This document shows positions 1 through 8,768 of a DNA stretch of 64,000 nucleotides, one piece after another. Within the stretch, counting starts at the first letter, position 1. Each line of letters begins with the position of its first letter. The notes under the pieces are model-generated. The model saw only the letters and a program-made list of their open reading frames with translations. It searched no databases and was not told the DNA's origin. Origin of the DNA: Streptomyces chrestomyceticus JCM 4735 (lineage in GTDB: Bacteria > Actinomycetota > Actinomycetes > Streptomycetales > Streptomycetaceae); assembly GCF_003865135.1 (NCBI RefSeq), contig NZ_BHZC01000001.1, forward strand, positions 3,596,001 through 3,660,000, given 5' to 3'. A program made the translations under genes and the position numbers.

Positions 1-121
1 GCAGGCCCGGCACCCGGCGGCGGCCGCTGAAGCCGGTGCCCGGCCGCAGGCCCGCGTCCTCGGGGCGTACCCGGGCGCGCCGCGATCGGAGGAATTCCCG
101 TAGTTCGGCCCGCCGGTCCAT
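1..121 (-). CDS. MmyB-like XRE-family transcriptional regulator (N-terminal fragment, cut by window edge)
   Basis: An open frame runs leftward from ATG at 121 out of the window. The visible 40 residues begin MDRRAELREFLRSRRARV and continue with an RRRVPGL stretch. This is the typical N-terminus of the large actinobacterial MmyB-like family, which has an XRE helix-turn-helix and a C-terminal PAS-like ligand-binding domain. A purine-rich GGTGAG lies a few bases upstream of the ATG. Only the part before the DNA-binding helix is present, so family assignment rests on this N-terminal signature. These regulators usually sit divergent from the gene they control. Here the neighbour across the gap is the IclR gene at 429, but no pairing can be shown. 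Confidence 0.6.
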   Translation of the reverse strand, partial: MDRRAELREFLRSRRARVRPEDAGLRPGTGFSGRRRVPGL

Positions 122-428
122 CGTTCTCACCTTCGATACCGCGGGCCGCGCGCGCTTCGCCGCGGAACCCGTACTTTCCCGCATCCCTGCTTCTTCGCCG
201 CTTTCCCGCTCGTTCCGCCGTTCCGCTTTCCGCATTCCCCGTTCCGCATTCCCCGTTCCGCATTCTCGCGCGAACGCTTTCCGGCCGCGGCGGGAGCGGA
301 ACCGCCCAGCGTACTTCCGTGCACCCGGCAAAGCTGTGCGAGGCTGGAAGGCCGTACGCGCGCGCCGCCCGCCCGCGTGCCGCCGCGCCCCGCGCCCGTA
401 CCGCACCCCGTCCCGGAGGGAGACCGCC
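122..428. other. Intergenic region between two divergent regulators
   Basis: This stretch of about 300 bases has no credible gene. It must hold the promoters of the leftward MmyB-like gene and the rightward IclR gene. It is unusually rich in TTCC/CCGC words and contains a short tandem repeat (227-268). A GGAGGG ribosome-binding site at 415-420 precedes the IclR start. Confidence 0.6.
227..268. repeat. Three tandem copies of a 14-bp unit (GTTCCGCATTCCCC)
   Basis: Copies lie at 227-240 (first base T instead of G), 241-254 (exact) and 255-268 (last bases CTCG). They sit in the promoter region between two divergent regulator genes. The unit is not a multiple of three and is not in coding sequence. 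Such arrays arise by slippage. A regulatory role is possible but not shown. Confidence 0.8.
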
Positions 429-1157
429 ATGCCGCAGTCCGTCGACCGTGCCCTGGACCTGCTCGACGCGGTCGCCGCGGCGGCGGAACCGGTGACGGCG
501 AAGGCGCTGGCCCGGCAGTTGGACTGCGGGCTGTCCACGGTCTACGACCTGCTCGGCTCGCTGACCGAACGCGGCCATCTGGCCCGCACGGCCGCCGGGT
601 ACACCCTCGGATACCGCGTCCCGGCCCTGCACCAGGCGTTCCAGCGGCAGTTGCGGGTCGACGAGCGCGTGCACGAGGTGCTGCTGCGGCTGCGCCGCTC
701 CTCCGGCGCCGACGTCTTCTTCAGCACCTACCGGGACGGCGAGATCGCCGTGCTGGACGGCGCCGCCGGCCCGGAGTCCGCCTTCTCGGTCGGCCAGGAC
801 ACCGCCGCACACGCCACGGCGCACGGCCGCGCCCTGCTGGCCGCCCTCCCGGCCGCCACCCGGCGCCAGTACCTGGCCGCCGGCGGCATGCGGGCCCGCA
901 CCGCGCGCACCATCACCACCCCGGACCGGCTGGAGCGGGAACTGCGCCGGGTCCGCCGGGACGGCATCGCCGTGGAGCGGGAGGAGGCCGCATCCGGGAT
1001 GGCATGCGTCGCCGTCCCCGTACCGCTACGCCCCGGCGGCCCCGGCACCCCCACCACACTGACCGCCGTATCGGCCGCGCTCCCGGTGGAAGACTTCGCA
1101 CGCCTCCGTGCCCCACTGACCGAGGCGCTGCGGCGGGAGGTGGCGGCGCTGGCGTGA
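429..1157 (+). CDS. IclR-family transcriptional regulator
   Basis: The 242-residue protein has the two-part IclR architecture. An N-terminal winged helix-turn-helix occupies about residues 5-60, with the recognition region around ARQLDCGLSTVYDLLGSL. A C-terminal effector-binding domain follows from about residue 75, with the family features ATAHGRALLAALP and REEAASGMACVAVP. The start at ATG 429 is chosen because GGAGGG lies 8 bases upstream and the HTH begins right after it. An open frame extends further 5' but is low-complexity and lacks a start signal. IclR proteins repress or activate small carbon-source operons. No obvious catabolic target is adjacent, so the ligand is unknown. Confidence 0.85.
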   Translation: MPQSVDRALDLLDAVAAAAEPVTAKALARQLDCGLSTVYDLLGSLTERGHLARTAAGYTLGYRVPALHQAFQRQLRVDERVHEVLLRLRRSSGADVFFSTYRDGEIAVLDGAAGPESAFSVGQDTAAHATAHGRALLAALPAATRRQYLAAGGMRARTARTITTPDRLERELRRVRRDGIAVEREEAASGMACVAVPVPLRPGGPGTPTTLTAVSAALPVEDFARLRAPLTEALRREVAALA

Positions 1158-1198
1158 ACGGCGGCACCGGCCCCTGATTCGGGGGGACTCGGTGACCG

Positions 1199-1699
1199 TC
1201 AGCCCGTGGGGCGAGCCGGAGCGGTGGCCGCCGTGCCGGGCCCGCCGCCGCGGTCGGCGTCCTCGCCGTTCGGGACGCCGTACGTCGTGCCGTACGACGT
1301 CAATGTCAGCACCAGCAGCGCCAGGACGGCCATCAGCACCGCGAACGCCGCCCAGCCGACCAGGCCGACCGCGAAGGCGCCCAGCACGGCGTGCACCACG
1401 GCGCAACCGATGAGGGCGATGCGGCCGAGCGTGCCGGGCGGGCGGTCGCGCAGGGCGATGCGGGTCAGGAGGGCGGCGCAGCACACCAGGTAGAGCGCGA
1501 AGAGGGCGCCGAGCACCCAGGCGCCGGTGGACATCACGCCGGGGTCGACGCCCGCCACGGACATCCGCTGCTTGTCCACGACGATGCTCAGGACCCAGTT
1601 CAGGAAGAGGATGCCGAGCGCCTCCAGCACCAGCGCCACCGCCGCCACCCACGCCACCGGTCTGCGTGCCGCCATCCCGTCCACCCACTTCCCCGTCAC
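1199..1699 (-). CDS. Four-helix integral membrane protein of unknown function
   Basis: A 166-residue hydrophobic protein with four predicted membrane helices at about residues 16-40, 59-80, 92-112 and 114-135. The C-terminal tail is hydrophilic and glycine/alanine-rich. The GTG at 1699 is the longest start. An ATG at 1675 (residue 9) has a better purine-rich sequence, GGTGGAC, upstream and may be the true start. No catalytic motif is visible. It is convergent with the IclR gene, 41 bases apart. Small membrane proteins of this type are common in Streptomyces and mostly uncharacterised. I do not assign a function. Confidence 0.65.
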   Translation of the reverse strand: MTGKWVDGMAARRPVAWVAAVALVLEALGILFLNWVLSIVVDKQRMSVAGVDPGVMSTGAWVLGALFALYLVCCAALLTRIALRDRPPGTLGRIALIGCAVVHAVLGAFAVGLVGWAAFAVLMAVLALLVLTLTSYGTTYGVPNGEDADRGGGPGTAATAPARPTG

Positions 1700-2166
1700 A
1701 CGTTGCGCTGTTACCGCGAGTACGAAAGAACACCGGGCACGCTACTCCTGAGTACCCCCCGCGCTACAAGAGCCCGGAGGCGGGTATGAGCACGGAAGCG
1801 GAACGGGCCGGAAGAGCGGTGGCGGCCGCGGGGGCGCGAGCGGACGCGCTCAGGGGGTGCCACGGGCCGGAGCCGGACACAGGGGCGGGCAAAGATTCCT
1901 TCGCCCATTCGTAGGGACTCCACAAAGAAACGGGGTTCCGGTGAACGGACGGGAAGCGAGACCTTGCCCACATCTTGATCACCCCACGGACCCCGGAATA
2001 CGGGCCTACCCTGGGATACCGGGGGACTCCGGTCCCGTATCCGCACCGGGCACACGCTCCGTGTGGGCAAGCTCACTACCGGGAACGGGTCGGCACGCGG
2101 TGTCGCCAGTCCCTAAACTCGCGACGTCCTATTTTGTTGCGGCGAAGCGCCAAGGAGGAACCGATC
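1700..2166. promoter_or_regulatory. Promoter region upstream of accA2 and of the divergent membrane protein
   Basis: 467 bases without a convincing gene, separating divergently transcribed units. The accA2 ribosome-binding site is AAGGAGGA, ending seven bases before the GTG at 2167. A TAAACT hexamer near 2114-2119 is a plausible -10 element. The sequence around 1995-2045 contains imperfect inverted GATAC/GTATC words. I see no riboswitch-like fold. Confidence 0.4.
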
Positions 2167-3936
2167 GTGCGCAAGGTGCTCATCGCCAACCGAGGCGAAA
2201 TCGCTGTCCGCGTTGCCCGGGCGTGCCGGGACGCCGGAATCGGGAGTGTGGCCGTCTACGCCGACCCCGACCGGGACGCCCTGCACGTGCGCGCGGCGGA
2301 CGAGGCCTACGCACTGGGCGGTGACACCCCGGCCACCAGCTACCTCGACATCACCAAGGTCCTGGCCGCCGCCGCCGACTCGGGGGCCGACGCCGTCCAC
2401 CCCGGCTACGGCTTCCTGTCGGAGAACGCCGAGTTCGCCCAGGCCGTCCTGGACGCCGGGCTGACCTGGATCGGCCCGCCCCCGCAGGCCATCCGCGACC
2501 TGGGCGACAAGGTGGCGGCCCGTCACATCGCGCAGCGCGCGGGCGCCCCGCTGGTCGCCGGCACCCCCGACCCGGTCTCCGGCGCCGAGGAGGTCGTGGC
2601 CTTCGCCGAGGAACACGGCCTGCCCATCGCCATCAAGGCCGCCTTCGGCGGCGGCGGCCGCGGCCTGAAGGTCGCCCGCACCCTCGAAGAGGTCCCCGAA
2701 CTCTACGACTCCGCCGTCCGTGAGGCCGTCGCCGCCTTCGGGCGCGGCGAGTGCTTCGTCGAGCGCTACCTGGACCGCCCCCGGCACGTGGAGACCCAGT
2801 GCCTGGCCGACCAGCACGGCAACGTGGTCGTGGTCTCCACCCGGGACTGCTCGCTGCAGCGCCGCCACCAAAAGCTCGTCGAGGAGGCGCCCGCGCCGTT
2901 CCTGAGCGAGGCGCAGAACGCCGAGCTGTACCGCGCGTCCAAGGCCATCCTCAAGGAGGCCGGCTACCAGGGCGCGGGCACCTGCGAGTTCCTCGTCGGC
3001 CAGGACGGCACCATCTCCTTTTTGGAGGTCAACACCCGCCTGCAGGTCGAGCACCCGGTCACCGAGGAGGTCACCGGCCTGGACCTGGTCCGCGAGATGT
3101 TCCGCATCGCCGACGGCGAGGAACTGGGCTACGACGACCCGCCGGTACGCGGCCACTCCTTCGAGTTCCGCATCAACGGCGAGGACCCCGGCCGCAACTT
3201 CCTGCCCGCCCCCGGCACCGTCACCGCCTTCGAGGCGCCGGCCGGCCCGGGCGTGCGCCTGGACGCGGGCGTGGAGGCCGGCTCGGTCATCGGCCCGGCC
3301 TGGGACTCGCTGCTCGCCAAGCTCATCGTCACCGGCGCCACCCGCCAGCAGGCGCTCCAGCGCGCCGCCCGGGCGCTGGGCGAGTTCACCGTCGAGGGCA
3401 TGGCCACCGCCATCCCCTTCCACCGCACCGTCGTCACCGACCCGGCGTTCGCGCCGGAGCTGACCGGCTCCGCCGAGCCGTTCACGGTGCACACCCGGTG
3501 GATCGAGACGGAGTTCGTCAACGACCTCAAGCCGTTCGCCGCGCCCGGCACCGACGAGGCCGAGCCGGACACCCGCGAGACGGTCGTCGTCGAGGTCGGC
3601 GGCAAGCGCCTGGAGGTCTCGCTGCCGTCCTCGCTGGGCATGCCGCTGGCCCGCGCCGCGGTCGCCGGCGGCGCCAAGCCCAAGCGCAAGGCCGCCAAGA
3701 AGTCCGGCTCCGCCGCCTCCGGCGACACCCTCGCCTCCCCCATGCAGGGCACCATCGTCAAGGTCGCCGTCGAAGAAGGCCAGCAGGTCGCCGAAGGTGA
3801 CCTGGTCGTCGTCCTGGAAGCGATGAAGATGGAGCAGCCGCTGAACGCGCACCGCTCCGGCACCGTCAAGGGCCTGACCGCCGAGGTCGGCGCCTCGCTC
3901 TCGTCCGGCGCGGTGATCTGCGAGATCAAGGACTGA
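2167..3936 (+). CDS. accA2: Acetyl/propionyl-CoA carboxylase alpha subunit (biotin carboxylase + biotin carboxyl carrier)
   Basis: The 589-residue protein charges its own biotin with carboxyl groups from bicarbonate and ATP, for transfer to acetyl- or propionyl-CoA by a separate beta subunit. The product is malonyl- or methylmalonyl-CoA for fatty acids and polyketides. Residues 1 to about 446 are the biotin carboxylase, with the ATP-grasp glycine loop FGGGGRG and the [14 protein letters not shown] active-site segment. An Ala/Lys-rich linker follows. The C-terminal biotinyl domain carries EAMKMEQ with the biotinylated lysine at residue 554. GTG 2167 is chosen because AAGGAGGA precedes it and [12 protein letters not shown] is the family's N-terminus. 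Length matches S. coelicolor AccA2. A strong terminator follows. Confidence 0.95.
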   Translation: MRKVLIANRGEIAVRVARACRDAGIGSVAVYADPDRDALHVRAADEAYALGGDTPATSYLDITKVLAAAADSGADAVHPGYGFLSENAEFAQAVLDAGLTWIGPPPQAIRDLGDKVAARHIAQRAGAPLVAGTPDPVSGAEEVVAFAEEHGLPIAIKAAFGGGGRGLKVARTLEEVPELYDSAVREAVAAFGRGECFVERYLDRPRHVETQCLADQHGNVVVVSTRDCSLQRRHQKLVEEAPAPFLSEAQNAELYRASKAILKEAGYQGAGTCEFLVGQDGTISFLEVNTRLQVEHPVTEEVTGLDLVREMFRIADGEELGYDDPPVRGHSFEFRINGEDPGRNFLPAPGTVTAFEAPAGPGVRLDAGVEAGSVIGPAWDSLLAKLIVTGATRQQALQRAARALGEFTVEGMATAIPFHRTVVTDPAFAPELTGSAEPFTVHTRWIETEFVNDLKPFAAPGTDEAEPDTRETVVVEVGGKRLEVSLPSSLGMPLARAAVAGGAKPKRKAAKKSGSAASGDTLASPMQGTIVKVAVEEGQQVAEGDLVVVLEAMKMEQPLNAHRSGTVKGLTAEVGASLSSGAVICEIKD

Positions 3937-3954
3937 CGGGCGTCAGGTCCGCCC

Positions 3955-4000
3955 GCGCGGGGGCCCGTGGCACTTGAGTGCCGCGGGCCCCCGCGCTTTT
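3955..4000 (+). terminator. Rho-independent terminator after accA2
   Basis: A 19-base arm (3955-3973) pairs with 3978-3996 with one G-T wobble, around a four-base loop, followed by TTTT at 3997-4000. It lies 19 bases after the accA2 stop and 10 bases before the next start codon, so it isolates accA2 transcription. Confidence 0.9.
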
Positions 4001-4009
4001 CATTGACGC

Positions 4010-4348
4010 ATGGATGCGCACCTCGCGGCCCTCGCGGCGACCGCCGCCCAGCAGTTGTTCGCCCGGTCGCGGACGGACCGCTGGCACCGCTCCCGGGACG
4101 AACTGACCGGCCTGCTCGCCCGGTTCAGCCCCGGCGGTGTCGACCGCGAGGCGCTCACCGACGAACTGGAGGACTCCCGCGAGGAGTTCCTGACCGCCCG
4201 GCTGGAGGACGATCCCGCCGCAGCCGCCGACGTGGAGGCCGGCTGGCGGGCCCGGTTGCGCCGCCTGCTGCGCGCGTCCCCCGCCCTGGCAGGCCCGTTG
4301 CGGGACCTGCTGGCCCGCTGGAGCGCGGCGGACGGCACACCGCGCTGA
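4010..4348 (+). CDS. Small hypothetical helical protein
   Basis: A 112-residue protein, largely alpha-helical by composition (many Ala, Leu, Arg, Glu), with no signal peptide or membrane segment. The second half includes an acidic patch and the Arg-rich stretch WRARLRRLLRAS. The start is ATG 4010, just after the accA2 terminator, with no clear Shine-Dalgarno sequence. This suggests a leaderless or weakly translated message. A longer overlapping frame (3967-4428) has poorer codon use and would run into the next operator, so I rejected it. Proteins of this size and composition follow accA2 in other streptomycetes as I recall, but none has a known function. Confidence 0.6.
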   Translation: MDAHLAALAATAAQQLFARSRTDRWHRSRDELTGLLARFSPGGVDREALTDELEDSREEFLTARLEDDPAAAADVEAGWRARLRRLLRASPALAGPLRDLLARWSAADGTPR

Positions 4349-4379
4349 GACAGGGGATGACGGATGCGGATCTCCGGTG

Positions 4380-4408
4380 CCCTTGCGGACAGTGGTTGTC
4401 CGCAAGGG
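4380..4408. promoter_or_regulatory. Perfect 12-bp inverted repeat (operator candidate) before the NmrA-type reductase
   Basis: CCCTTGCGGACA at 4380-4391 is mirrored exactly by TGTCCGCAAGGG at 4397-4408 around a five-base spacer. It ends 16 bases before the ATG at 4425, so it overlaps the promoter or TSS region of that gene. The symmetry and position fit a dimeric repressor such as HxlR, MarR or TetR. A TCTACGGT immediately downstream could serve as a -10. No cognate regulator gene adjoins it. Confidence 0.75.
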
Positions 4409-4424
4409 TTTCTACGGTCCTCTC

Positions 4425-5282
4425 ATGACGCAGACGCAGAAGATCCTTGTCACCGGCGCCACCGGAACGGTCGGCCGCCAGGTCGTGGCCGAACTGCTCG
4501 CCCGCGGCCACGCGGTCCGTGCCCTCACCCGTGACGTGTCCAGAGCCGCCTTCCCGGCCGGTGTCGAGGCCGTCCAGGGCGACCTGGCCGACCCCGGCAC
4601 CCTCGTCCCGGCCCTGGAGGGCGTCACCGGCCTCCACCTGATCACCTTCGGCGGGGCCTTCTTCGCCCCCCTGGAGACCGGCCCGCGCCTCCTGGAGCTG
4701 GCCCGCGCGGCCGGCGTACGCCGGGTCACCGTGCTGCACGGTGGCGGGCCCTCCCCGCTGGAGGACGCGGTGCGGGCGGACGACGGCGTGGACTGGACGG
4801 TCCTGAAGCCGGTCGAATTCATGTCGAACGCCCTGGAGTGGGCGCCCGGGATCGTCGCCTCGGACGAGGTCCGCGAGCCGTTCGTCTCCCGGCTGAGTGC
4901 CATGGTCCACGAGGGGGACATCGGCGCCGTCGCCGCGGTCGCGCTCACCGAGGAGGGCCACGGCGGCCGGGAGTACGTGCTCACCGGCCCCGAACTGCTG
5001 ACCGTCGGGGACAAGGTGGCGGCGATCTCCGCCGCCCGCGGCCGGGAGACGGCCCTGGTCGAGCTGACCGAGGAGGAGGCCGTCGCGCAGTGGCGGGCCG
5101 CCGGTCAGCCGGAGGACGTCATCGCCTTCCTGATCGAGGTGTACGGGAACACCCCGGAGGCGGGCCGTACGGTCGTCGGCACCGTCGAGCAGGTCACCGG
5201 GCGCCCGGCCCGCACGTTCAGCCAGTGGGCCGCGGAGCACGCGGACGCCTTCACCGCGCCGGCTGCCTCAGCCGCGGAGTGA
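4425..5282 (+). CDS. NmrA-like NAD(P)-binding oxidoreductase (atypical SDR)
   Basis: A 285-residue Rossmann-fold protein with the dinucleotide-binding motif TGATGTVG at residues 10-17. The NmrA/YtfG-type layout follows: DLADPGTLVPALEGV after the second strand, then LHGGGPSPLE and the WTVLKPVEFMSN segment. Relatives bind NAD(P)(H) and act as quinone or small-molecule reductases or redox sensors. The substrate here is unknown. ATG 4425 gives the N-terminus MTQTQKILVTG expected of the family. It is a single-gene unit between an inverted-repeat operator (4380-4408) and a bidirectional terminator (5291-5321), so it is probably induced by a stress signal through that operator. Confidence 0.85.
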   Translation: MTQTQKILVTGATGTVGRQVVAELLARGHAVRALTRDVSRAAFPAGVEAVQGDLADPGTLVPALEGVTGLHLITFGGAFFAPLETGPRLLELARAAGVRRVTVLHGGGPSPLEDAVRADDGVDWTVLKPVEFMSNALEWAPGIVASDEVREPFVSRLSAMVHEGDIGAVAAVALTEEGHGGREYVLTGPELLTVGDKVAAISAARGRETALVELTEEEAVAQWRAAGQPEDVIAFLIEVYGNTPEAGRTVVGTVEQVTGRPARTFSQWAAEHADAFTAPAASAAE

Positions 5283-5290
5283 CGCGGGAC

Positions 5291-5321
5291 GGACGCGGGC
5301 GGCAGGGCGCCGCCCGCGTCC
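5291..5321. terminator. Bidirectional terminator between convergent genes
   Basis: A perfect 13-base stem (5291-5303 with 5309-5321) around a five-base loop lies between the NmrA-like gene stop (5282) and the stop of the convergent esterase (5326). There is no T-run on either side, as is common in high-GC actinobacteria. Confidence 0.75.
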
Positions 5322-5325
5322 GCGG

Positions 5326-6507
5326 TCACGAGCTGTTGACCACGTCCTCCGGGAACGTCAACTGCCGGCTCATCCACTGGAGCGCGGCGGGCAGTTCGCG
5401 CCGCCAGGTGGCGAAGTTGTGGCTGCCCTGGTCGAGGATGACCGACTCGGCCTTCATCGGCGGCTTGACCGCGTTCAGGAACTCCTTCGCCGCCGGGTAG
5501 TTCTTCTCGCCCTCCCGGCTGGTGCCGATCAGCACCGAGACCTGCGGTGCGGGCAGGTGGGCCAGCCGCCACATCAGGTCGTGCTCCCGCTTGCGCGCGG
5601 CGCGCTCCCTGCCGTCTCCGAAGAGGTTGCCGGTGGTGGGGTCGCTGGTGACCTTGTAGTCGGGCGAGAGGGCCGCCGCCGACGTGTACGTACGGGGGTG
5701 CCGCATGGTGAGCTGGAGGGCGCAGCTTCCGCCGGACGAGTAGCCGAGCAGCCCCCAGCCGCTGGCGGCGTGGCCGACCCGGTAGTGCTCCTTCAGGGCG
5801 GTGGGCAGGTCGCTCGCGAAGAACGTCTCCGCCTGCGGGCCGTCCGGCACGTCCACGCACTGGGTGTCGCGGGGCGGCGCGATGGTGGGCCGCAGCATGA
5901 CGATGACGGTGGGCTGCATCTTCCCCTTGCCGATCAGGCCGCCGGCGGTCTGCGGCACCCGCAGGTGCTGGCCCAGCAGGAAGTGGCCGCCGGGGTAGCC
6001 GCTGATGGCGACGATGACGGGGAAGCGCTGGCGCTCGTACTGCTTCTGGAAGTACTGCGGCGGCAGGTAGACGAACGCGGGGTCGACGGCCTTGGTGCGC
6101 TTGCCGACGATCCGTACGGACTCCACCCGGCCGACCTTGTCGGGCGGCCCCTTGGGCAGGCCGTGCACCTTGTCCAGGTCCTCCGTCCCCGCGGGCTGCA
6201 CCAGCCCCTTCGACGGGTCGCCGACCGGGCCCGCTCCCCCGTCGCCCCACTTGGCGACCGCGCCGGGGGCGTCGTCGTACAGGCCGAGCAGTTCGTGCCA
6301 GGAACCGTAGAACTGGAAGTTGGCGTTCACCACGAGGCCGAGCGCGGCGACGATGGACAACTGGGTGGCGAGGATGGAACCTATCCGGCCCAGCCAGGCC
6401 AGCGGGCCGCGCCTGGCGAAGCGCGGCCACTGCCAGAGCGTGAGTCCCACGCACACCACGGCGACCGCGATCATGGTGTACAGCAGCGATCGGCTGGTCA
6501 GTTCCAT
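5326..6507 (-). CDS. Membrane-anchored esterase (putative esterase / mycolyltransferase-like alpha/beta hydrolase)
   Basis: A 393-residue protein with two N-terminal membrane helices (about residues 8-25 and 45-65) and a large extracytoplasmic alpha/beta-hydrolase domain. The nucleophile sits in GYSSGG (serine near residue 257), with a late histidine in GSHNF near residue 363. PDYKV and the oxyanion region fit the PF00756 esterase family, which includes antigen-85 mycolyltransferases and feruloyl esterases. Streptomyces has no mycolic acids, so a general envelope esterase is more likely. The start was set at ATG 6507 (MELTSRSLLY), where GGGGAA lies upstream, rather than 17 codons earlier. It is divergent from the TetR gene at 6805 with about 300 bases between them. 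Confidence 0.8.
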   Translation of the reverse strand: MELTSRSLLYTMIAVAVVCVGLTLWQWPRFARRGPLAWLGRIGSILATQLSIVAALGLVVNANFQFYGSWHELLGLYDDAPGAVAKWGDGGAGPVGDPSKGLVQPAGTEDLDKVHGLPKGPPDKVGRVESVRIVGKRTKAVDPAFVYLPPQYFQKQYERQRFPVIVAISGYPGGHFLLGQHLRVPQTAGGLIGKGKMQPTVIVMLRPTIAPPRDTQCVDVPDGPQAETFFASDLPTALKEHYRVGHAASGWGLLGYSSGGSCALQLTMRHPRTYTSAAALSPDYKVTSDPTTGNLFGDGRERAARKREHDLMWRLAHLPAPQVSVLIGTSREGEKNYPAAKEFLNAVKPPMKAESVILDQGSHNFATWRRELPAALQWMSRQLTFPEDVVNSS

Positions 6508-6804
6508 TGCTTCCCCAGGTGTTCCCGCACGCGTTCGGACGGCCTCTGCAGAGCCCATTGCGCCAGGTTTGATGCCCCCCGGACGTGCTCCGTTGCCGCC
6601 TTGGCCACTTGTTCGCCGAGGCGTCCGCGCCGGCTTCCCTCCCGGTCATCCGCACGCCGCCTGCCGTCCACCCCGCGCGCCGGGCGGCGCCCGGACGGAG
6701 CCGGGCGCCGTCCCGGTCCGAAGGCTGGTGGGCCGGGGGCAGTGGCATCCTGGGGGCACCGGTCCGCTGGAGGGCCGCGCTCAGGGAGGACGGCGAGGAC
6801 GGCG

Positions 6805-7398
6805 ATGGTGACCGAGACGGCAGGGCAGGAATCCGTACGACCCATGCGTGCCGACGCGCGCCGCAACTACGAGCGGCTGCTGGCGGTGGCCCGCACGGCC
6901 TTCACGGACCACGGGACCGACACCTCGCTGGAGGACATCGCACGGCGTGCGGGCGTGGGGATCGGCACGCTCTACCGGCACTTCCCCAACCGGACGGCCC
7001 TGATGGGCGCCGTGTTCCAGGGCGAGGTGGACGCGCTGCTGGCGCACGCGCGGGAGCTGAGCGACTCGCCGCAGCCGTGTGCGGCGCTCGTGGAGTGGCT
7101 GCGGGCGATCATCACGCATGCCAGCACCTACCGCGGGCTGTCACGGGCGCTGATGGCCGCGCCCGGCGACGCCAGTTCGGGGCTGTCCCGGTGCAGCGTC
7201 CCGATGCGCGAGGCGGGCGGCGAACTGCTCAGCCGCGCGCAGCAGGCCGGTGCCGTACGGTCCGATGTGAGCATCGGCGATCTGATGCAACTGACCAACG
7301 GCATCGCCCTGGCCGCTGAGGAGTCACCGGACGACCCCCGGCTGGCCGACCGGCTGCTGACCCTGACGCTGACCGGGCTGCGCGCCGAGCAGGGGTGA
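6805..7398 (+). CDS. TetR-family transcriptional regulator
   Basis: The 197-residue protein begins with the TetR DNA-binding domain. RADARRNYERLLAVAR leads into the helix-turn-helix TSLEDIARRAGVGIGTLYRHF, at about residues 36-56. The remainder is a divergent all-helical ligand-binding and dimerisation domain ending ADRLLTLTLTGLRAEQ. ATG 6805 is used because GGGAGGA lies upstream. A later ATG at 6844 would still keep the HTH. Regulators of this subtype (SLEDIARRAGVGIGTLYRHFP) often control an adjacent NAD(P)-binding oxidoreductase or efflux gene. The closest such targets here are the divergent esterase and the NmrA-like gene 2.4 kb away. The ligand is unknown. Confidence 0.9.
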   Translation: MVTETAGQESVRPMRADARRNYERLLAVARTAFTDHGTDTSLEDIARRAGVGIGTLYRHFPNRTALMGAVFQGEVDALLAHARELSDSPQPCAALVEWLRAIITHASTYRGLSRALMAAPGDASSGLSRCSVPMREAGGELLSRAQQAGAVRSDVSIGDLMQLTNGIALAAEESPDDPRLADRLLTLTLTGLRAEQG

Positions 7399-7421
7399 CC
7401 GGGGCCGGGTGCCGCCGTCCG

Positions 7422-7489
7422 CCCGGCCGTTCACCGTGCGGTGCCGCGTGGCGCTTCCCACCCGGCCGTTCACCCGTGCGGTGCCGGCG
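7422..7489. repeat. Imperfect direct repeat of about 28 bp
   Basis: CCCGGCCGTTCAC-CGTGCGGTGCCG occurs at about 7422-7448 and again at 7461-7489 with one inserted C. The pair lies between the stop codons of the convergent TetR and DeoR genes. It probably arose by local duplication, and no function is evident. Confidence 0.65.
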
Positions 7490-7514
7490 CGGCCGTACGC
7501 ACGCCGGCACCCGC

Positions 7515-8495
7515 TCAGCGACGGCGCGGCGCCAGATCGGCGACCCGGCCGCCCGGCGGCTCCGCCAGCGGAGCCGCCGTACGCAGTTGGGGCCCGGAAC
7601 CACCGCCGCCCGGTGCCAGGTTGCGCCGCTGGCCGGGCAGCGGCACGTCCCGGCGTGGGCCGCGGCGGTCGGCCGCCACCACCTCCGGTGTCTGCTGGGC
7701 GGCGCCGGCCCCGGGGCCGCCGGCCACCGCGATCTGCACCCCCTGGTCGGCCAGGGCCTGCAGCTCGGTCGCGGCCCGGTCGTCGTGGCCCGGCGGCTCG
7801 TCGGTCACCAGCCGGGTGATCACGTCGGTGGGCACCGTCTGGAACATGGTGTCCGTACCGAGCTTGGTGTGGTCGGCGAGGACCACGACCTCCGCCGCCG
7901 CCTGCACCAGCGCCCGGTCCACGCTCGCGGAGAGCATGTTGGACGTGGACAGGCCGCGCTCGGCGGTCAGGCCGCTGCCGGAGAGGAAGGCGCGGGAGAC
8001 CCGCAGCCCCTGGAGCGACTGTTCGGCCCCGCTGCCGACCAGTGCGTAGTTCGACCCGCGCAGGGTGCCGCCGGTCATCACGACCTCGACACGGTTGGCG
8101 TGGGCCAACGCCTGGGCGACGAGGAGGGAGTTGGTGACCACGGTCAGACCGGGCACCCGCGCGAGCCGGCGGGCCAGCTCCTGCGTGGTGGTCCCGGCGC
8201 CGACCACGATGGCCTCGCCTTCTTCGACGAAGCCGGCGGCGAGATCGGCGATGGCCGTCTTCTCCGCGGTCGCTAGATGGGATTTCTGTGGGAAGCCGGA
8301 CTCCCGGGCGAAACCGCCCGGCAAGACCGCACCGCCGTGCCGGCGGTCGAGCAGTCCTTCTGCCTCCAGCGCCCGCACGTCCCGCCGTACGGTTACTTCG
8401 GAGGTCTGGACGACGCGGGCGAGCTCACGGAGCGACACCGCTCCGTTCGCGCGCACCATTTCGAGGATCAATTGGCGACGTTCTGCAGCGAACAC
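7515..8495 (-). CDS. DeoR/GlpR-family transcriptional regulator
   Basis: A 326-residue protein with the classical DeoR layout. The N-terminal winged HTH (residues 5-57) carries the signature SLRELARVVQTSEVTVRRDVRALEAEG. The phosphosugar-binding, isomerase-like domain includes VVGAGTTTQELARRL, TNSLLVAQAL, GGTLRG and ADHTKLG. The last 75 residues are a Pro/Arg/Gly-rich tail not needed for the fold. GTG 8495 gives the usual MFAAERRQLILEMV N-terminus. Members sense sugar phosphates. Its position next to genes for nucleoside and deoxyribose phosphate metabolism makes it one candidate for the palindrome-binding regulator of that pathway. Its own upstream region (8496-8768) lacks the CTACGCGCGTAG box. 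Confidence 0.9.
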   Translation of the reverse strand: MFAAERRQLILEMVRANGAVSLRELARVVQTSEVTVRRDVRALEAEGLLDRRHGGAVLPGGFARESGFPQKSHLATAEKTAIADLAAGFVEEGEAIVVGAGTTTQELARRLARVPGLTVVTNSLLVAQALAHANRVEVVMTGGTLRGSNYALVGSGAEQSLQGLRVSRAFLSGSGLTAERGLSTSNMLSASVDRALVQAAAEVVVLADHTKLGTDTMFQTVPTDVITRLVTDEPPGHDDRAATELQALADQGVQIAVAGGPGAGAAQQTPEVVAADRRGPRRDVPLPGQRRNLAPGGGGSGPQLRTAAPLAEPPGGRVADLAPRRR

Positions 8496-8768
8496 GAAAC
8501 TGACAGTAACGCCAACGACCGTCTGCTTTCAGCAGGTTGCACCAATTAACGGAAGTTGTTCGTTCCCGACCCTCGCACGTGGTATATGCCGCTGGCCGGT
8601 CACTCAGCGACACCAGACTGCCATGAACCGGCCCCCGCCGCCTGCCTTCCGCGGCAGAACGGCACCGGAAGCGGTACGGGGAACGGTCCCGCGCGCGGAC
8701 GGGCGCACCCCGGCCCACGGGGTGCCGCCCCGCACGCCGGGCGGTCCGTTCATCCGGCTGGCCGCGGT

